In this document: positions 35,377 through 43,811 of the stretch, piece by piece | How the letters are laid out: every line of letters starts with the position of its first letter | How positions within the stretch are numbered: position 1 is the stretch's first letter | Origin: Merdibacter sp965119685 | GTDB lineage: Bacteria; Bacillota_I; Bacilli_A; Erysipelotrichales; Erysipelotrichaceae | DNA length: 64,000 nucleotides | Reading direction: 5' to 3' | Assembly (NCBI GenBank): GCA_965119685.1 | Contig: OZ221971.1 | Span: forward strand, 1,550,001 to 1,614,000 | Position numbers and translations under genes: made by a program | Notes under the pieces: generated by a model | Seen by the model: the letters and a program-made list of their open reading frames with translations, nothing else | Database searches by the model: none | What the model was told of the DNA's origin: nothing

Positions 35377-35406
35377 GGGGGCGGCAGCACTCTTTGCTGT
35401 CGCCCC
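35377..35406. other. GC-rich hairpin upstream of the sigma-like gene
   Basis: GGGGCGGCAGC (35377-35387) pairs with GCTGTCGCCCC (35396-35406), with one G-U pair and an 8-base loop. It lies in what would be the leader of the minus-strand sigma-like gene and may be an attenuator belonging to the element. Confidence 0.5.
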
Positions 35407-35515
35407 TTGATTACCCTCCTGCAAAGACGGGCGGGGCTGTCAACGGCGGCGCGAAGTGGCGTTCATCTTGACCGTTGACTAGCTCGGCTGGCTTTGCTAT
35501 TTCGTTTGGGTAATT

Positions 35516-36379
35516 TTACTTTTTGCGAACAGGAATCCATATTTCGCTATAATAATCTTCATCTCCGGTGCCGTTCGCATAATCATCCGGATTACTGTAC
35601 ATCTCGATATGATACCCGGCGGCAATTTCGTAGTCTTTATTCTGCGGCAGCCATTCCGAAAAAATTTTTTTGTGAATATCATGTAAAGATAAAGTGTTTG
35701 CAAGCGCGCCTTTGCATGGAAAGACAGCCCATGTATATTCGGGGATAACCTGCGTAACAAAATCAGCCGGAATTTCGTTGAGCGGGTTATAGTTATCGGC
35801 AATTAGATACTCAAATTCAGTGCCATTCATAGTGCTGTCTATGGATATTCCATACATGCTGTCAATCATCGTGTTTTTTCCTGACTGATTAAAGGCAGTC
35901 CAGAATTTTGGGATTTCAGTATCGGCGTTTTCGTACTTGAATACCGCCGATACTCCTACCACGGTAAATGGTGCTTTTTTAACAATTTTGTAGTCCATAG
36001 TATAACCTCCTGTTAAAATTAGTTTGATTTTTAGAGGGGCAAATGACTTTATCATTACCTCTCCTTTGCGTATGGCAGTAGGGGTAGCACCATGAAAGCG
36101 AAGGAATGCTTTTGTAAAGCTATCTGGCGAATCATATCCGTACTCAAGCGCAATATCAATTATTTTCCTGTCGGTAGAAACAATTTCACTTCCAGCAAGC
36201 GTTAGTCTGCGCCTTTTGACGTATTCTCCAACCGTAAAGCCACAAAGCATAGAAAACCCTTTTTGAAAATAATACGGGGAAATGTTCGCTTGTTTTGCAA
36301 TATCTGCAATCGTCAATTCTTCTGTGATATGGCTTTCAATATAGTTAATTGCTTCACTGATACTTTCACTCCATTCCAT
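35516..36379 (-). CDS. AraC-family regulator with GyrI-like effector domain
   Basis: A 287 aa regulator with two AraC helix-turn-helix motifs in the N-terminal ~105 residues (LTIADIAKQANISPYYFQKGF and the second around IDIALEYGYDSPDSFTKAF). A GyrI/SAV2028-like ligand-binding domain follows (residues ~125-287, with VVGVSAVFKY and EYTWAVFPCKGAL). Such proteins sense toxic small molecules and activate efflux or detoxification genes. The gene is clearly more AT-rich than its neighbours, has AGAGGAGG before the ATG, and abuts the conjugative scar, so it is likely element cargo. Confidence 0.85.
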   Translation of the reverse strand: MEWSESISEAINYIESHITEELTIADIAKQANISPYYFQKGFSMLCGFTVGEYVKRRRLTLAGSEIVSTDRKIIDIALEYGYDSPDSFTKAFLRFHGATPTAIRKGEVMIKSFAPLKIKLILTGGYTMDYKIVKKAPFTVVGVSAVFKYENADTEIPKFWTAFNQSGKNTMIDSMYGISIDSTMNGTEFEYLIADNYNPLNEIPADFVTQVIPEYTWAVFPCKGALANTLSLHDIHKKIFSEWLPQNKDYEIAAGYHIEMYSNPDDYANGTGDEDYYSEIWIPVRKK

Positions 36380-36707
36380 GTTGTTACCTCCTCTGCATAT
36401 ATGGATTCTACACTTTTTGAAAATCGTTTTCCCGATTTTTTATGCTCAAAGTTGTCTATACTTTCTTACGAAACATTTTACACTAATCTTTTCAAATTAC
36501 AATGTGAACCAAAGGAATAGTAAGGTGGCTATCAATCAAATTATTGTGTGTTACTTTATGGCACATGAGCATTGTCACAGCCTTTGTTGTCGTCTTTATC
36601 TTTGCCCTGTGCAATGTCATTTTGACGGCGATTTTCACATAGTCTGCTGATTGCAGACCAATGTGTGCCTCCCTTTTGGTACAGTAGTGATGAGAGGGGG
36701 AAGCAAA

Positions 36708-37052
36708 ATGAAAAAATGGAATAAATGTCTGTTGATCTCCTTGATCGTCGCCATCCTGTATCTGGGCTACTCCATCGTATATTGGAGTCAGGCGGGAGAG
36801 GGAACGCAGGGAGCGCAAGCGCTGGGAGCGTCGCTCGCCGCTGCCGTGGTCATGCCGCATCTGCTGTGCACGGGAATCGGCGCGGTATTCAACGCGCTGG
36901 GCATGCTGATGAACAAACGTGCGTTTGCACTGACGGCCGGTATTTTGTACGCCGTTGCCATGGTGCTGTTTCCGATGTATTTCTTTTTCGTCATCTTGGA
37001 GATGATCCTGTGCTTTGTCGCATTTGCCCGCATGAAGCCAAAGCAATCGTAA
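36708..37052 (+). CDS. Small membrane protein, 114 aa
   Basis: I do not recognise the family. The protein has a short basic start (MKKWNKC), then about four hydrophobic segments (residues ~8-25, 43-65, 72-88 and 90-106), and a basic tail. ATG 36708 has GAGAGGGGG upstream; the longer frame from 36651 precedes that site. It is a lone gene closed by a strong terminator, and marks the return to host-like base composition after the mobile scar. Confidence 0.65.
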   Translation: MKKWNKCLLISLIVAILYLGYSIVYWSQAGEGTQGAQALGASLAAAVVMPHLLCTGIGAVFNALGMLMNKRAFALTAGILYAVAMVLFPMYFFFVILEMILCFVAFARMKPKQS

Positions 37053-37076
37053 GAGCCGCGCAAGGCTCTTTTTTTC
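37051..37076 (+). terminator. Rho-independent terminator of the 114 aa membrane protein gene
   Basis: AAGAGCC (37051-37057) pairs with GGCTCTT (37064-37070), followed by more T. It overlaps the stop codon of the gene. Confidence 0.9.
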
Positions 37077-37105
37077 TCCTGCATTTTCATAAGCGGCAAG
37101 AGATC

Positions 37106-37134
37106 AAAAAAAGAGCAGCTTTGAAAGGCTGCTG
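37106..37134 (-). terminator. Rho-independent terminator, minus strand
   Basis: On the minus strand AGCAGC (37133-37128) pairs with GCTGCT (37119-37114), followed by a run of seven T after a C (37112-37106). It lies downstream of the 54 aa membrane protein gene and closes that transcript, back to back with the plus-strand terminator. Confidence 0.85.
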
Positions 37135-37210
37135 ATGCAGGATAGGGGAAAGAAAAAATCTATGGCAGTCGCCCTTTGCATTCAAACGCTGCTTGCCGAT
37201 ATGTCCGCTA

Positions 37211-37375
37211 TCACTTGTCATTTTTATCAAATAGGGCGAGCACTTCGATGAGCGCCGCCAAACCGCCAAACAGCAAAGAGAGGATACAGTAGATCGAAGA
37301 CTGCTGCACGGTGTAGAGAAGCATTAGAGTGAGAGAGAAGATCGCCAGCGCGATCGGATGTTCTTTTTTATTCAT
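37211..37375 (-). CDS. Very small membrane protein, 54 aa
   Basis: A 54 aa open frame starting at ATG 37375 with GGAAAGGAAG about 9 bases upstream. It begins MNKKEHPIALAIFSL and has two hydrophobic segments (about residues 8-20 and 27-47) with a charged end, FDKNDK. It has a ribosome site, plausible topology and a terminator in the right place, so I think it is real. The family is unknown. It lies opposite to its neighbours, between the 114 aa membrane protein gene and nudC. Confidence 0.6.
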   Translation of the reverse strand: MNKKEHPIALAIFSLTLMLLYTVQQSSIYCILSLLFGGLAALIEVLALFDKNDK

Positions 37376-37554
37376 TGCAGTTTTCTTCCTTTCCGACTAC
37401 GTCACGTTTCCCGTTCTCAAATAGAGACGAAGATTCTTCTTTTATGTTACCATAGCCAAGGCGCTTTGTGAATGTTCTTGTTCGTTTTAAAACGTGGCGG
37501 ATGTGATTGTCCTTCTTTCTCGAGCACAGATTCATGTATCGTTCATCGGCGATA

Positions 37555-37563
37555 TGATATAAT
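37555..37563 (+). promoter_or_regulatory. Extended -10 promoter of nudC
   Basis: TGATATAAT is a consensus extended -10 element (TGnTATAAT), which can work without a good -35. It lies ~80 bases before nudC. Confidence 0.6.
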
Positions 37564-37645
37564 GGGTTGGGTAATCTATCAAAAGGAAACAGCTTCACGC
37601 TGATCTTTAGATGAGATAGACACACAAAGAAAGAGGGGAAGACTC

Positions 37646-38497
37646 ATGATACAGGATCTTGCAGAGCATCGCTTCGATAATCAATATCACCCGCAGCTGC
37701 CCAAAGCAAGCGATCAGGTGCTGCTCTATCGAAAGGATCGCATCTTCATGAGAGAGGACGGCGCTTTTTTGACCGTGCGCATGCTGAATGAGGAAGATCG
37801 AACGCATTTGCAGTATTTGTTTCGCGTGGATGATACTGCGTATTTCACCAGCTTATCACAACCGCTGTATCAGGCGCAGGGGTATGCATGGCAGACGATT
37901 CGCACGCTTCGCAGTGCAGTGGATCGTGTGAATGCCTTTGCGGGTGTCAGCGGCTATCAGCTGTGGAAGTGGTATCAGTCGCACCATTTCTGCGGGGGAT
38001 GCGGCAGCACCATGCACCATGATGAGAAAGAGCGGATGCTGTATTGTGAGCGCTGCGGTATCATGGAATACCCGAAGATCTGCCCGGCGGTCATCGTCGC
38101 CGTAATGGACGGCGATCATCTGTTGCTGACGCGCTATGCGGGCAGAAGCTATCGCAGGGATGCGCTGATTGCCGGCTTTTGCGAGATCGGCGAATGCTTG
38201 GAGGATACGGTGCGCCGCGAGGTGATGGAGGAAGCGGGGCTTGCAGTCAAGCATATCACCTATTATAAAAGCCAGCCGTGGTCGTTTACCGATACCTTGC
38301 TGTGCGGTTTCTTCTGCGAGGTGGATGGCAGCAGCGCCATCACCATGGATACCCACGAGCTCTCCATGGCGCGCTGGGTCAAACGGGAAGCGATACCGGA
38401 TGACAGCGAGGGCATCTCCTTAACGGGAGAGATGATGCGCGTATTCAAAGAGGGCGGGCATCTCGATCCCCAAACGAAGAAAATTGTGGTAAAATGA
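37646..38497 (+). CDS. nudC: NAD+ diphosphatase / mRNA deNADding hydrolase NudC
   Basis: A 283 aa Nudix hydrolase of the NudC type, which cleaves NADH and removes NAD caps from RNA. A four-cysteine zinc ribbon (CGGCGS ... CERCG) precedes the Nudix domain with box GFCEIGECLEDTVRREVMEE. The NudC-specific SQPWPFPxS motif appears as SQPWSFTDT, a small departure. AAAGAGGGGA precedes the ATG. xth follows 28 bases downstream, so the two probably share a transcript. Confidence 0.92.
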   Translation: MIQDLAEHRFDNQYHPQLPKASDQVLLYRKDRIFMREDGAFLTVRMLNEEDRTHLQYLFRVDDTAYFTSLSQPLYQAQGYAWQTIRTLRSAVDRVNAFAGVSGYQLWKWYQSHHFCGGCGSTMHHDEKERMLYCERCGIMEYPKICPAVIVAVMDGDHLLLTRYAGRSYRRDALIAGFCEIGECLEDTVRREVMEEAGLAVKHITYYKSQPWSFTDTLLCGFFCEVDGSSAITMDTHELSMARWVKREAIPDDSEGISLTGEMMRVFKEGGHLDPQTKKIVVK

Positions 38498-38525
38498 GAA
38501 CAACAAAGGGGGAGGACGATGTGAT

Positions 38526-39281
38526 ATGCGTTTGATTTCATGGAATGTCAACGGGCTGCGCGCCTGTATCAATAAAGGGTTTTATGAATATTTCCAAGCG
38601 AGCGATGCAGATATGTTCTGCTTGCAGGAGACGAAGATGCAGCCGGGACAGGCGGAGATCGTCAGCGAGGGCTATCATCAGTATATGAATTCCGCCGTTC
38701 GCAAAGGCTACAGCGGCACGATGGTGTTCAGCAGACAGACGCCCTTGCAGGTGCGCTATGGGATCGGCATCGAAGAGCACGATCAGGAAGGACGCGTCAT
38801 CACCTGTGAATATGAGACGTTTTTCTTGGTGACATGCTATACGCCTAACTCCAAGGAGGGGCTTGCCCGCTTGGATTACCGCATGGAATGGGAGGACGCC
38901 TTTTTGGCATATCTCAAAGGCTTAGATGCGATTAAGCCGGTGATCTTATGCGGCGACCTCAATGTTGCCAAGGAGGAAATTGATCTGAAAAATCCCAAGA
39001 GCAACCGCCGCAACGCCGGATTCAGCGATGAGGAACGTGATAAGATGCGCACGCTGTTAGCCAATGGGTTTACGGACAGCTACCGTTATCTCTATCCCGA
39101 TAAAGAAGGCGTGTACTCATGGTGGAGCTATCGCTTTAACGCCCGCAAGAACAACGCGGGGTGGCGCATCGACTACTTTATCGTATCGGATCGCTTAAAA
39201 GACAAGATCATCGACGCCAAGATTCATACCGATATCTATGGCAGTGATCACTGTCCGGTGGAGCTGGAGATCGATCTGTGA
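38526..39281 (+). CDS. xth: Exodeoxyribonuclease III / AP endonuclease
   Basis: A 251 aa ExoIII-type AP endonuclease of base excision repair. It opens MRLISWNVNGLRA, with metal-binding Glu in CLQETKM, catalytic Tyr in VTCYTPNS, ILCGDLNVA, WWSYRFNARKNNAGWRIDYF and the final GSDHCPVELEI His/Asp site. All active-site blocks are intact. GGGGGAGGA precedes the ATG. It is notable that the partner glycosylase gene mutM is broken 4 kb upstream. Confidence 0.95.
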   Translation: MRLISWNVNGLRACINKGFYEYFQASDADMFCLQETKMQPGQAEIVSEGYHQYMNSAVRKGYSGTMVFSRQTPLQVRYGIGIEEHDQEGRVITCEYETFFLVTCYTPNSKEGLARLDYRMEWEDAFLAYLKGLDAIKPVILCGDLNVAKEEIDLKNPKSNRRNAGFSDEERDKMRTLLANGFTDSYRYLYPDKEGVYSWWSYRFNARKNNAGWRIDYFIVSDRLKDKIIDAKIHTDIYGSDHCPVELEIDL

Positions 39282-39283
39282 AC

Positions 39284-39305
39284 AAAGGCAGGCCGCTGCC
39301 TTTTT
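39284..39305 (+). terminator. Rho-independent terminator of nudC-xth
   Basis: AAAGGCAG (39284-39291) and CTGCCTTT (39296-39303) form a perfect stem with a GCCG loop and T tail, right after the xth stop. Confidence 0.92.
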
Positions 39306-39385
39306 CTCATGCTTTCGACTCATAAGCGTCCATCGCTTTTTCTGTTACATCCTTGCAATTCGTTATCTGTTTTTTATGAGAAGCA

Positions 39386-39394
39386 TGCTATAAT
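39386..39394 (+). promoter_or_regulatory. Extended -10 promoter of ruvAB
   Basis: TGCTATAAT (39386-39394) matches the extended -10 consensus, 17 bases before the ruvA start. The -35 region is poor. Confidence 0.65.
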
Positions 39395-39410
39395 AGACGA
39401 GGTGATTGCG

Positions 39411-39992
39411 ATGATAGCATTTATGAAAGGAACGATTTACAGCGCACAGGCCGATTCCGTCATCATTGAAAACAACGGCATCGGTTATCGGGTCTATACG
39501 CCAAACCCGCAGGCGCTGCGTCTTGGTCAAGAGACGATCCTCTATACCTATCAGCAGGTGCGTGAGGATGATATCTCGCTGTTTGGCTTTGAGAACATGG
39601 AGGGCTATGAGGTGTTTGTGCGCCTGATTTCGGTCAAGGGCGTCGGCGCGCGTACGGCGTTAGGGATGTTAGCCGCCTGCTCGCCGAAGCAGATCATCGC
39701 CTATATTGAAAACAACGACGTCAAAGCGCTGAAAGCACTGCCGGGCATCGGCGCAAAGAGCGCTTCGCAGATCGTATTGGATCTCAAAGGCAAGCTGGTG
39801 GAAGAAAGCAAGGAGATCGCCGCAGCGGAAAATGAAGAGCTGGCGCTGGCGATGGAAGCGCTGAAGTCCTTAGGCTATCGCAGCGGGGAGCTTGCTTCCC
39901 TGCAAAAGGAGCTGGCGGGGTTAGCGCCGATGCAAAGCGACGCCTATATCCGTAAAGCATTATCCATACTGGCAAAGAAAAGCGGGGTATGA
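39411..39992 (+). CDS. ruvA: Holliday junction helicase subunit RuvA
   Basis: A 193 aa RuvA, which binds four-way DNA junctions as a tetramer and loads RuvB. Domain I starts MIAFMKGTIYSAQADSVIIE, the helix-hairpin-helix domain II has SVKGVGARTALGML and LPGIGAKSASQIVLDL, and the C-terminal domain III (ALKSLGYRSGEL) contacts RuvB. ATG 39411 was chosen from the family N-terminus and the GAGGTGA site; the frame continues upstream without support. It overlaps ruvB or ends just before it. Confidence 0.95.
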   Translation: MIAFMKGTIYSAQADSVIIENNGIGYRVYTPNPQALRLGQETILYTYQQVREDDISLFGFENMEGYEVFVRLISVKGVGARTALGMLAACSPKQIIAYIENNDVKALKALPGIGAKSASQIVLDLKGKLVEESKEIAAAENEELALAMEALKSLGYRSGELASLQKELAGLAPMQSDAYIRKALSILAKKSGV

Positions 39993-39994
39993 GC

Positions 39995-41035
39995 ATGGAG
40001 AGAATCGTATCAAATGAAAAAGAGCGTATGGACGAGGGCGAATGCAGCCTGCGTCCGCGCTTACTTTGTGAATATATCGGTCAGCGGCAGCTGAAGGATA
40101 ACCTGCGTGTGTTTATCGATGCCGCCAAGCAGCGAAGCGAGGCGCTCGATCATGTGCTGCTGTATGGTCCTCCGGGACTTGGCAAGACGACATTGTCTTA
40201 CATTTTAGCCAATGAGATGGGCGGCCATTTAAAGGCGACCAGCGGACCTTCGATTGAGAAAAGCGGTGATCTGGCGGCGATTTTATCGACGCTGGAGGCC
40301 GGTGATGTCTTGTTTATCGATGAAATTCACCGTCTGCCTAAACAGGTGGAGGAAATCTTATATCCGGCGATGGAGGATTATTGCATCGACATCATCGTCG
40401 GCAAGGACAGCGCGACGATGCGCTCCATCCGTCTCGACCTTCCCCCTTTTACCTTGGTAGGAGCGACGACGCGGGCCGGCGATCTGACGGCGCCTTTAAG
40501 GGATCGCTTTGGCATCAGCGCACAGCTGGAGTTTTATGAGTTAAACGATCTGGAACAGATCATCCGCCGGACCGCCAAGGTGATGGACACGATCATCGAC
40601 GAAAACGCCGTGCATGAGATCGCGCTGCGCTCGCGGGGAACGCCGCGCATCGCCAACCGTCTGTTTCGCAGGGTGCGCGATTTCGCGCAGGTGCTCAATG
40701 AGGGCGTCGTCTCCAAAGAGGTGGCCAAAGAGGCGTTAGACCGCTTAAAGGTCGATCATCTGGGCTTGGACAATGTCGATCACAAGTATATCAAGGGCAT
40801 CATCGAACGCTTTCACGGCGGTCCGGTCGGCTTGGAGGCGATCGCCAGCTCCATCGGTGAGGAGAGCATGACGCTGGAGGACGTCTATGAGCCCTATTTA
40901 TTGCAGATCGGCTTTATCAACCGTACGCCGCGGGGACGTGTCGTCACCGAGAAAGCCTATGCGCATTTCGGATATGTGCAAAAGGAAGGGCTGTTTGCCT
41001 TTGCGGATGTCAGCGCTTCACAAACAAACGAGTGA
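39995..41035 (+). CDS. ruvB: Holliday junction branch migration ATPase RuvB
   Basis: A 346 aa AAA+ motor that drives Holliday junction branch migration. Walker A is YGPPGLGKTT, Walker B LFIDEIHRL, sensor 1 VGATTRAGDLTAPLRDRF, and the arginine finger follows; the winged-helix DNA-binding domain ends with FINRTPRGRVVT. Two in-frame starts are possible. ATG 39989 overlaps ruvA by 4 bases, but ATG 39995 lies 7 bases after the GGGG ribosome site and gives the family-like MERIVS, so it is preferred. Its 3' end overlaps the convergent gene by 26 bases. Confidence 0.95.
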   Translation: MERIVSNEKERMDEGECSLRPRLLCEYIGQRQLKDNLRVFIDAAKQRSEALDHVLLYGPPGLGKTTLSYILANEMGGHLKATSGPSIEKSGDLAAILSTLEAGDVLFIDEIHRLPKQVEEILYPAMEDYCIDIIVGKDSATMRSIRLDLPPFTLVGATTRAGDLTAPLRDRFGISAQLEFYELNDLEQIIRRTAKVMDTIIDENAVHEIALRSRGTPRIANRLFRRVRDFAQVLNEGVVSKEVAKEALDRLKVDHLGLDNVDHKYIKGIIERFHGGPVGLEAIASSIGEESMTLEDVYEPYLLQIGFINRTPRGRVVTEKAYAHFGYVQKEGLFAFADVSASQTNE

Positions 41036-41354
41036 GCAGCGCACACACCAGCCACAGCGCGCTGTGGGCGCACAGATGCAGCCACCCGGTGTTCTCTTGC
41101 AGCAAAAGGGCGCACAGGGTCAGCACGGTTACCATGAAAAGTGCTTGTAAAAGCGCTTTTTTTTCGATGAGCAGACCAAAGATGAGCCCGCTGAGCGCAA
41201 ACGCGAGATAGGGAAGCACGGTGTTGAGCAGATGATAAGTAAACGCGTCGATGAGGGAGAGCGCGTATAAGGAGGAAGAAATGAGAGAGAATAAAAGCAG
41301 ACATCCGGCGATGAGTCCGAAAGCGAAAACATAAGGACGCATCCATGGTTTCAT
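41010..41354 (-). CDS. TIGR04086/YrzE-like membrane protein
   Basis: A 114 aa protein with four hydrophobic helices (residues ~8-30, 38-60, 64-86 and 89-110), consistent with the small TIGR04086/YrzE membrane family found near yajC-secDF in Firmicutes. The assignment rests on topology and on the matching gene neighbourhood (yrzE-yrbG-spoVB-comN in Bacillus). ATG 41354 follows GAGGTG; the in-frame GTG at 41363 is part of that site. It converges on ruvB and is divergent from the YetF-like gene with only 42 bases between starts. Confidence 0.65.
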   Translation of the reverse strand: MKPWMRPYVFAFGLIAGCLLLFSLISSSLYALSLIDAFTYHLLNTVLPYLAFALSGLIFGLLIEKKALLQALFMVTVLTLCALLLQENTGWLHLCAHSALWLVCALLTRLFVKR

Positions 41355-41396
41355 GTGTTTCACCTCAATGTAGCGTATGTTGGAAAGGATGAGTTT

Positions 41397-42050
41397 ATGA
41401 TGGAAGAATTTGGCTCTTACATGGAGCTGATGATGAAATGTGTCGTCGTGTATTTTGTAATCATTCTGGCACTGCGGCTGATGGGCAAGCGGGAGGTCGG
41501 AGAGCTGAGCGTCTTTGACATCGTCATCTATCTGGTCATGTCGGAGCTGTTAGCCATCTCGATCAGCGATCAGCGCGCCAGCATCTTTCATTCCTTGGTG
41601 CCGATCGCCATCCTCGCCTTTTTACAGATTGCGATCTCCTGGGTGCTGTTAAAAAGCAAGCGCATCCGCGATGTGTTTGACGGCAAGGCGGTCATTCTGA
41701 TCGAAAACGGTAGTATCGACCAGCGGGTGATGCGCAGGGAGCGTTACAGCATCGATGATTTGATGTTTCAATTACACAGCAAGGATCTCTCCTCCCCCGA
41801 TGAGGTGGCCTTCGCCATTTTGGAAAATAACGGCACGCTGTCGATTCTTCCTAAAAAAAGCTGCCGTGTCCGCTATCCGCATCCGTTGATCAGCGATGGT
41901 CAGGTGAACAGGGAGGCGCTGGCGCACATCGGCAAAGATGAGGCGTGGCTCACCCAAGAGATGGCAAAGCAGGGGGCGCAGGTGCAGGACGTCTTTTTGT
42001 GCCTGTATCAAAAGGACGGGCTGTTTGTGATGAAGCGGCAGCTGAAATGA
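41397..42050 (+). CDS. DUF421 membrane protein, YetF/YrbG family
   Basis: A 217 aa DUF421 protein. Three N-terminal membrane helices contain LRLMGKREVGELSVFDIV and MSELLAISISDQ, the family signature. The cytoplasmic C-terminal domain has GKAVILIENGSID and the MRRERYSIDDLMFQLHSKDL motif. The function is not established; Bacillus YetF/YrbG relatives are linked to the spore or vegetative membrane. GGAAAGGA precedes ATG 41397. The position corresponds to yrbG in the Bacillus ruv-sec block. Confidence 0.87.
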   Translation: MMEEFGSYMELMMKCVVVYFVIILALRLMGKREVGELSVFDIVIYLVMSELLAISISDQRASIFHSLVPIAILAFLQIAISWVLLKSKRIRDVFDGKAVILIENGSIDQRVMRRERYSIDDLMFQLHSKDLSSPDEVAFAILENNGTLSILPKKSCRVRYPHPLISDGQVNREALAHIGKDEAWLTQEMAKQGAQVQDVFLCLYQKDGLFVMKRQLK

Positions 42051-42117
42051 GCGAATAAGAAAATATGACGAAGGCACTTACAGAGCAGCTGCATATGTCA
42101 TCAGCAGCAGATAGGCG

Positions 42118-43437
42118 TCATCTCATACGGCGTGTTTGACGGCGCTGATGCAGATAGCAGTGAATTAAGCGAAATGCGTGGAGAAACGTGGTGATGAGCA
42201 TCCCGCCCGCTAACGCCAGCAGCAGCGCGTCTTCTTGTATGATCGGGGTGAGGAAGCAGACGCACAGCAGACGAAAGAGCGAGCCGATCAGCGTATCGCA
42301 AAACGCTTTGGCACTGAGGGAGCAGGCATGCAGCAGCGCGCTGAGAGGCGGCTGCAAGCCATAGAAGAGAAAAGGCAGAGAGAGCATCCGCAGCTGTTTG
42401 GCACCGACGCTCGTATGGTAAAACAGCAGGAAGAGCTGCTCGTGAAAGCAGTAGCATATAAGGCTGTACCCCGCGCCGAACAAAAAACAGGAGCAAATGA
42501 TTTGCAGGCAGCTGCGCTTTGCCCGCTTTTTTTGATGATGAGCGATTGCATAGGTAAAGGAAGGCAGCAGGTAGTTGCTGAGGGTGATGCTCAAAAAGCT
42601 GGGCATCGTCAGCAAGGGCAGCGTATAACCGTTCAAAATGCCATAGCTCTCGACGATCTGAGCGGACAGAGATGCCGGGACAAACAGCAGCATGAGCACC
42701 GGCTCTAAAAAGTAAGTGAAAGAGCCGCTGATGCGGCTGCCCATCATCGGCATGGAGATTTCCAGCACCTCTTTGAGCTGTTCCGGCTTTACCTTTGCAA
42801 GCACCTTAGGCGCAATGTGGATGTGGTGAAAGGAAAAACGCAGATGGATGAACATGTAGAGACAGCTGGCGATTTCGCCGACGCTGACGCTGAGCATCGC
42901 CAAGGTCGCAAGCGCGATGGGATCTTGGAGGGGAAAGCATTGAAAGCAGATGACGAGAAAGAGGATGCGGGATGCTTCCTCATAAAGCTGAGTGACGTTG
43001 GCGGAATAATGGTGCTGAATGCCTTGCAGATATCCTTTTAACAGACCGCTGAGCGCTACGGCGGGCAACAGGGGTAAAATGGCGCGCAGCACGGGGATGA
43101 GACGGATATCGTGCAGCAGTTCTTTGGCGAAAAAGGGAAGGATGCAGGAAAACACGGCGATGGTGAGCGTGACGGTGAGGGCGCTGATACCGGCCGCAGC
43201 CGCTAGAGGAACCTTCGGATCGCGGCTTTGAGCGCTCAGCTTGCTTAAAGCGGCGGGAATCCCCTGCTGGACGAGACTGATGAAAAACACCATGGTCGGT
43301 GCAACGATTGAATAGTAGCTCATCGCCTCGCTGCCCAGCTTACGGGCCAACAGGATGCGCACCAAAAAGGAGAGCACCTTTGCGAGCACGGAGATGTAAA
43401 TCAGATGAAAGGCGGAAACGACAACGGTTTTTCTCAT
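42118..43437 (-). CDS. MATE/MOP-type flippase, SpoVB-like
   Basis: A 439 aa polytopic membrane protein with about 12-14 helices of the MOP exporter superfamily, in the polysaccharide-transporter/SpoVB branch. Early RILLARKLGSEAMSYYSI, GIPAALSKL and GLLKGYLQGIQHH are typical of SpoVB-type lipid-linked oligosaccharide flippases. It probably flips an undecaprenyl-linked precursor. Position (next to the YrbG- and ComN-like genes) supports SpoVB orthology, although it is somewhat shorter than Bacillus SpoVB. The ribosome site is weak. I see no sporulation gene in the window. Confidence 0.82.
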   Translation of the reverse strand: MRKTVVVSAFHLIYISVLAKVLSFLVRILLARKLGSEAMSYYSIVAPTMVFFISLVQQGIPAALSKLSAQSRDPKVPLAAAAGISALTVTLTIAVFSCILPFFAKELLHDIRLIPVLRAILPLLPAVALSGLLKGYLQGIQHHYSANVTQLYEEASRILFLVICFQCFPLQDPIALATLAMLSVSVGEIASCLYMFIHLRFSFHHIHIAPKVLAKVKPEQLKEVLEISMPMMGSRISGSFTYFLEPVLMLLFVPASLSAQIVESYGILNGYTLPLLTMPSFLSITLSNYLLPSFTYAIAHHQKKRAKRSCLQIICSCFLFGAGYSLICYCFHEQLFLLFYHTSVGAKQLRMLSLPFLFYGLQPPLSALLHACSLSAKAFCDTLIGSLFRLLCVCFLTPIIQEDALLLALAGGMLITTFLHAFRLIHCYLHQRRQTRRMR

Positions 43438-43769
43438 GGTATCACACTCATGCTATATGTATGAGAGAAGCGAATGGGATATGCGCTTGCATGGGAGTGC
43501 ATGCGATCCATGAAATGATTTTGGGAGGGGGAACAGGATACGTTGATGAGTGCGTCATACAGGGACTATTCAAACAAGCAGCACAGTGTTTTCCGTGAAT
43601 GGCGCATCATTGAAAGAGCGGCGTTTGTTCCTATCTGATATAGGATACCTGCACAGGAAAAAATACCGCAGAAAATGTCGTCTGCTCCTTTTGTCCCTGA
43701 TCCTTGATAACTGCATGTGGGGTGCAGGTATTAAGATAGAAAAAATACATACAAAACTTGCGGGAATGA

Positions 43770-43778
43770 TGGTATAAT
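43770..43778 (+). promoter_or_regulatory. Extended -10 promoter of comN-secDF
   Basis: TGGTATAAT (43770-43778) matches TGnTATAAT, 33 bases before the next start. The rest of the 43438-43769 gap shows no gene with a ribosome site. Confidence 0.65.
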
Positions 43779-43811
43779 GGTAAAGCTATATTTCGGGGAG
43801 GGGGACAAGCG

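Larger units (their letters stand above)
34527..35515. mobile_element. Scar of a Tn1549-like conjugative transposon
   Basis: Between broken mutM and the AraC gene lies sequence typical of the integrase end of Tn1549/Tn916-like elements of gut Firmicutes: a minus-strand sigma-70-like gene followed by a small helix-turn-helix gene, both disrupted. The GC-rich hairpin leader described below precedes the sigma gene. No excisionase or integrase gene remains, so the element cannot move. The 34527-34674 part has no gene and is probably element non-coding DNA. Family assignment is from memory of these modules. Confidence 0.7.

Noticed and set aside
35377..35406. Possible terminator of an element gene on the plus strand
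   Set aside because: No plus-strand gene ends before it and no T run follows. It is better explained as a leader hairpin of the minus-strand sigma-like gene.
36566..36642. 25-codon hydrophobic peptide (MSIVTAFVVVFIFALCNVIL...) resembling small toxin peptides
   Set aside because: No ribosome site precedes the ATG and the frame continues open upstream, so it is more likely chance or a fragment of a lost membrane gene. No antitoxin RNA signature was seen.
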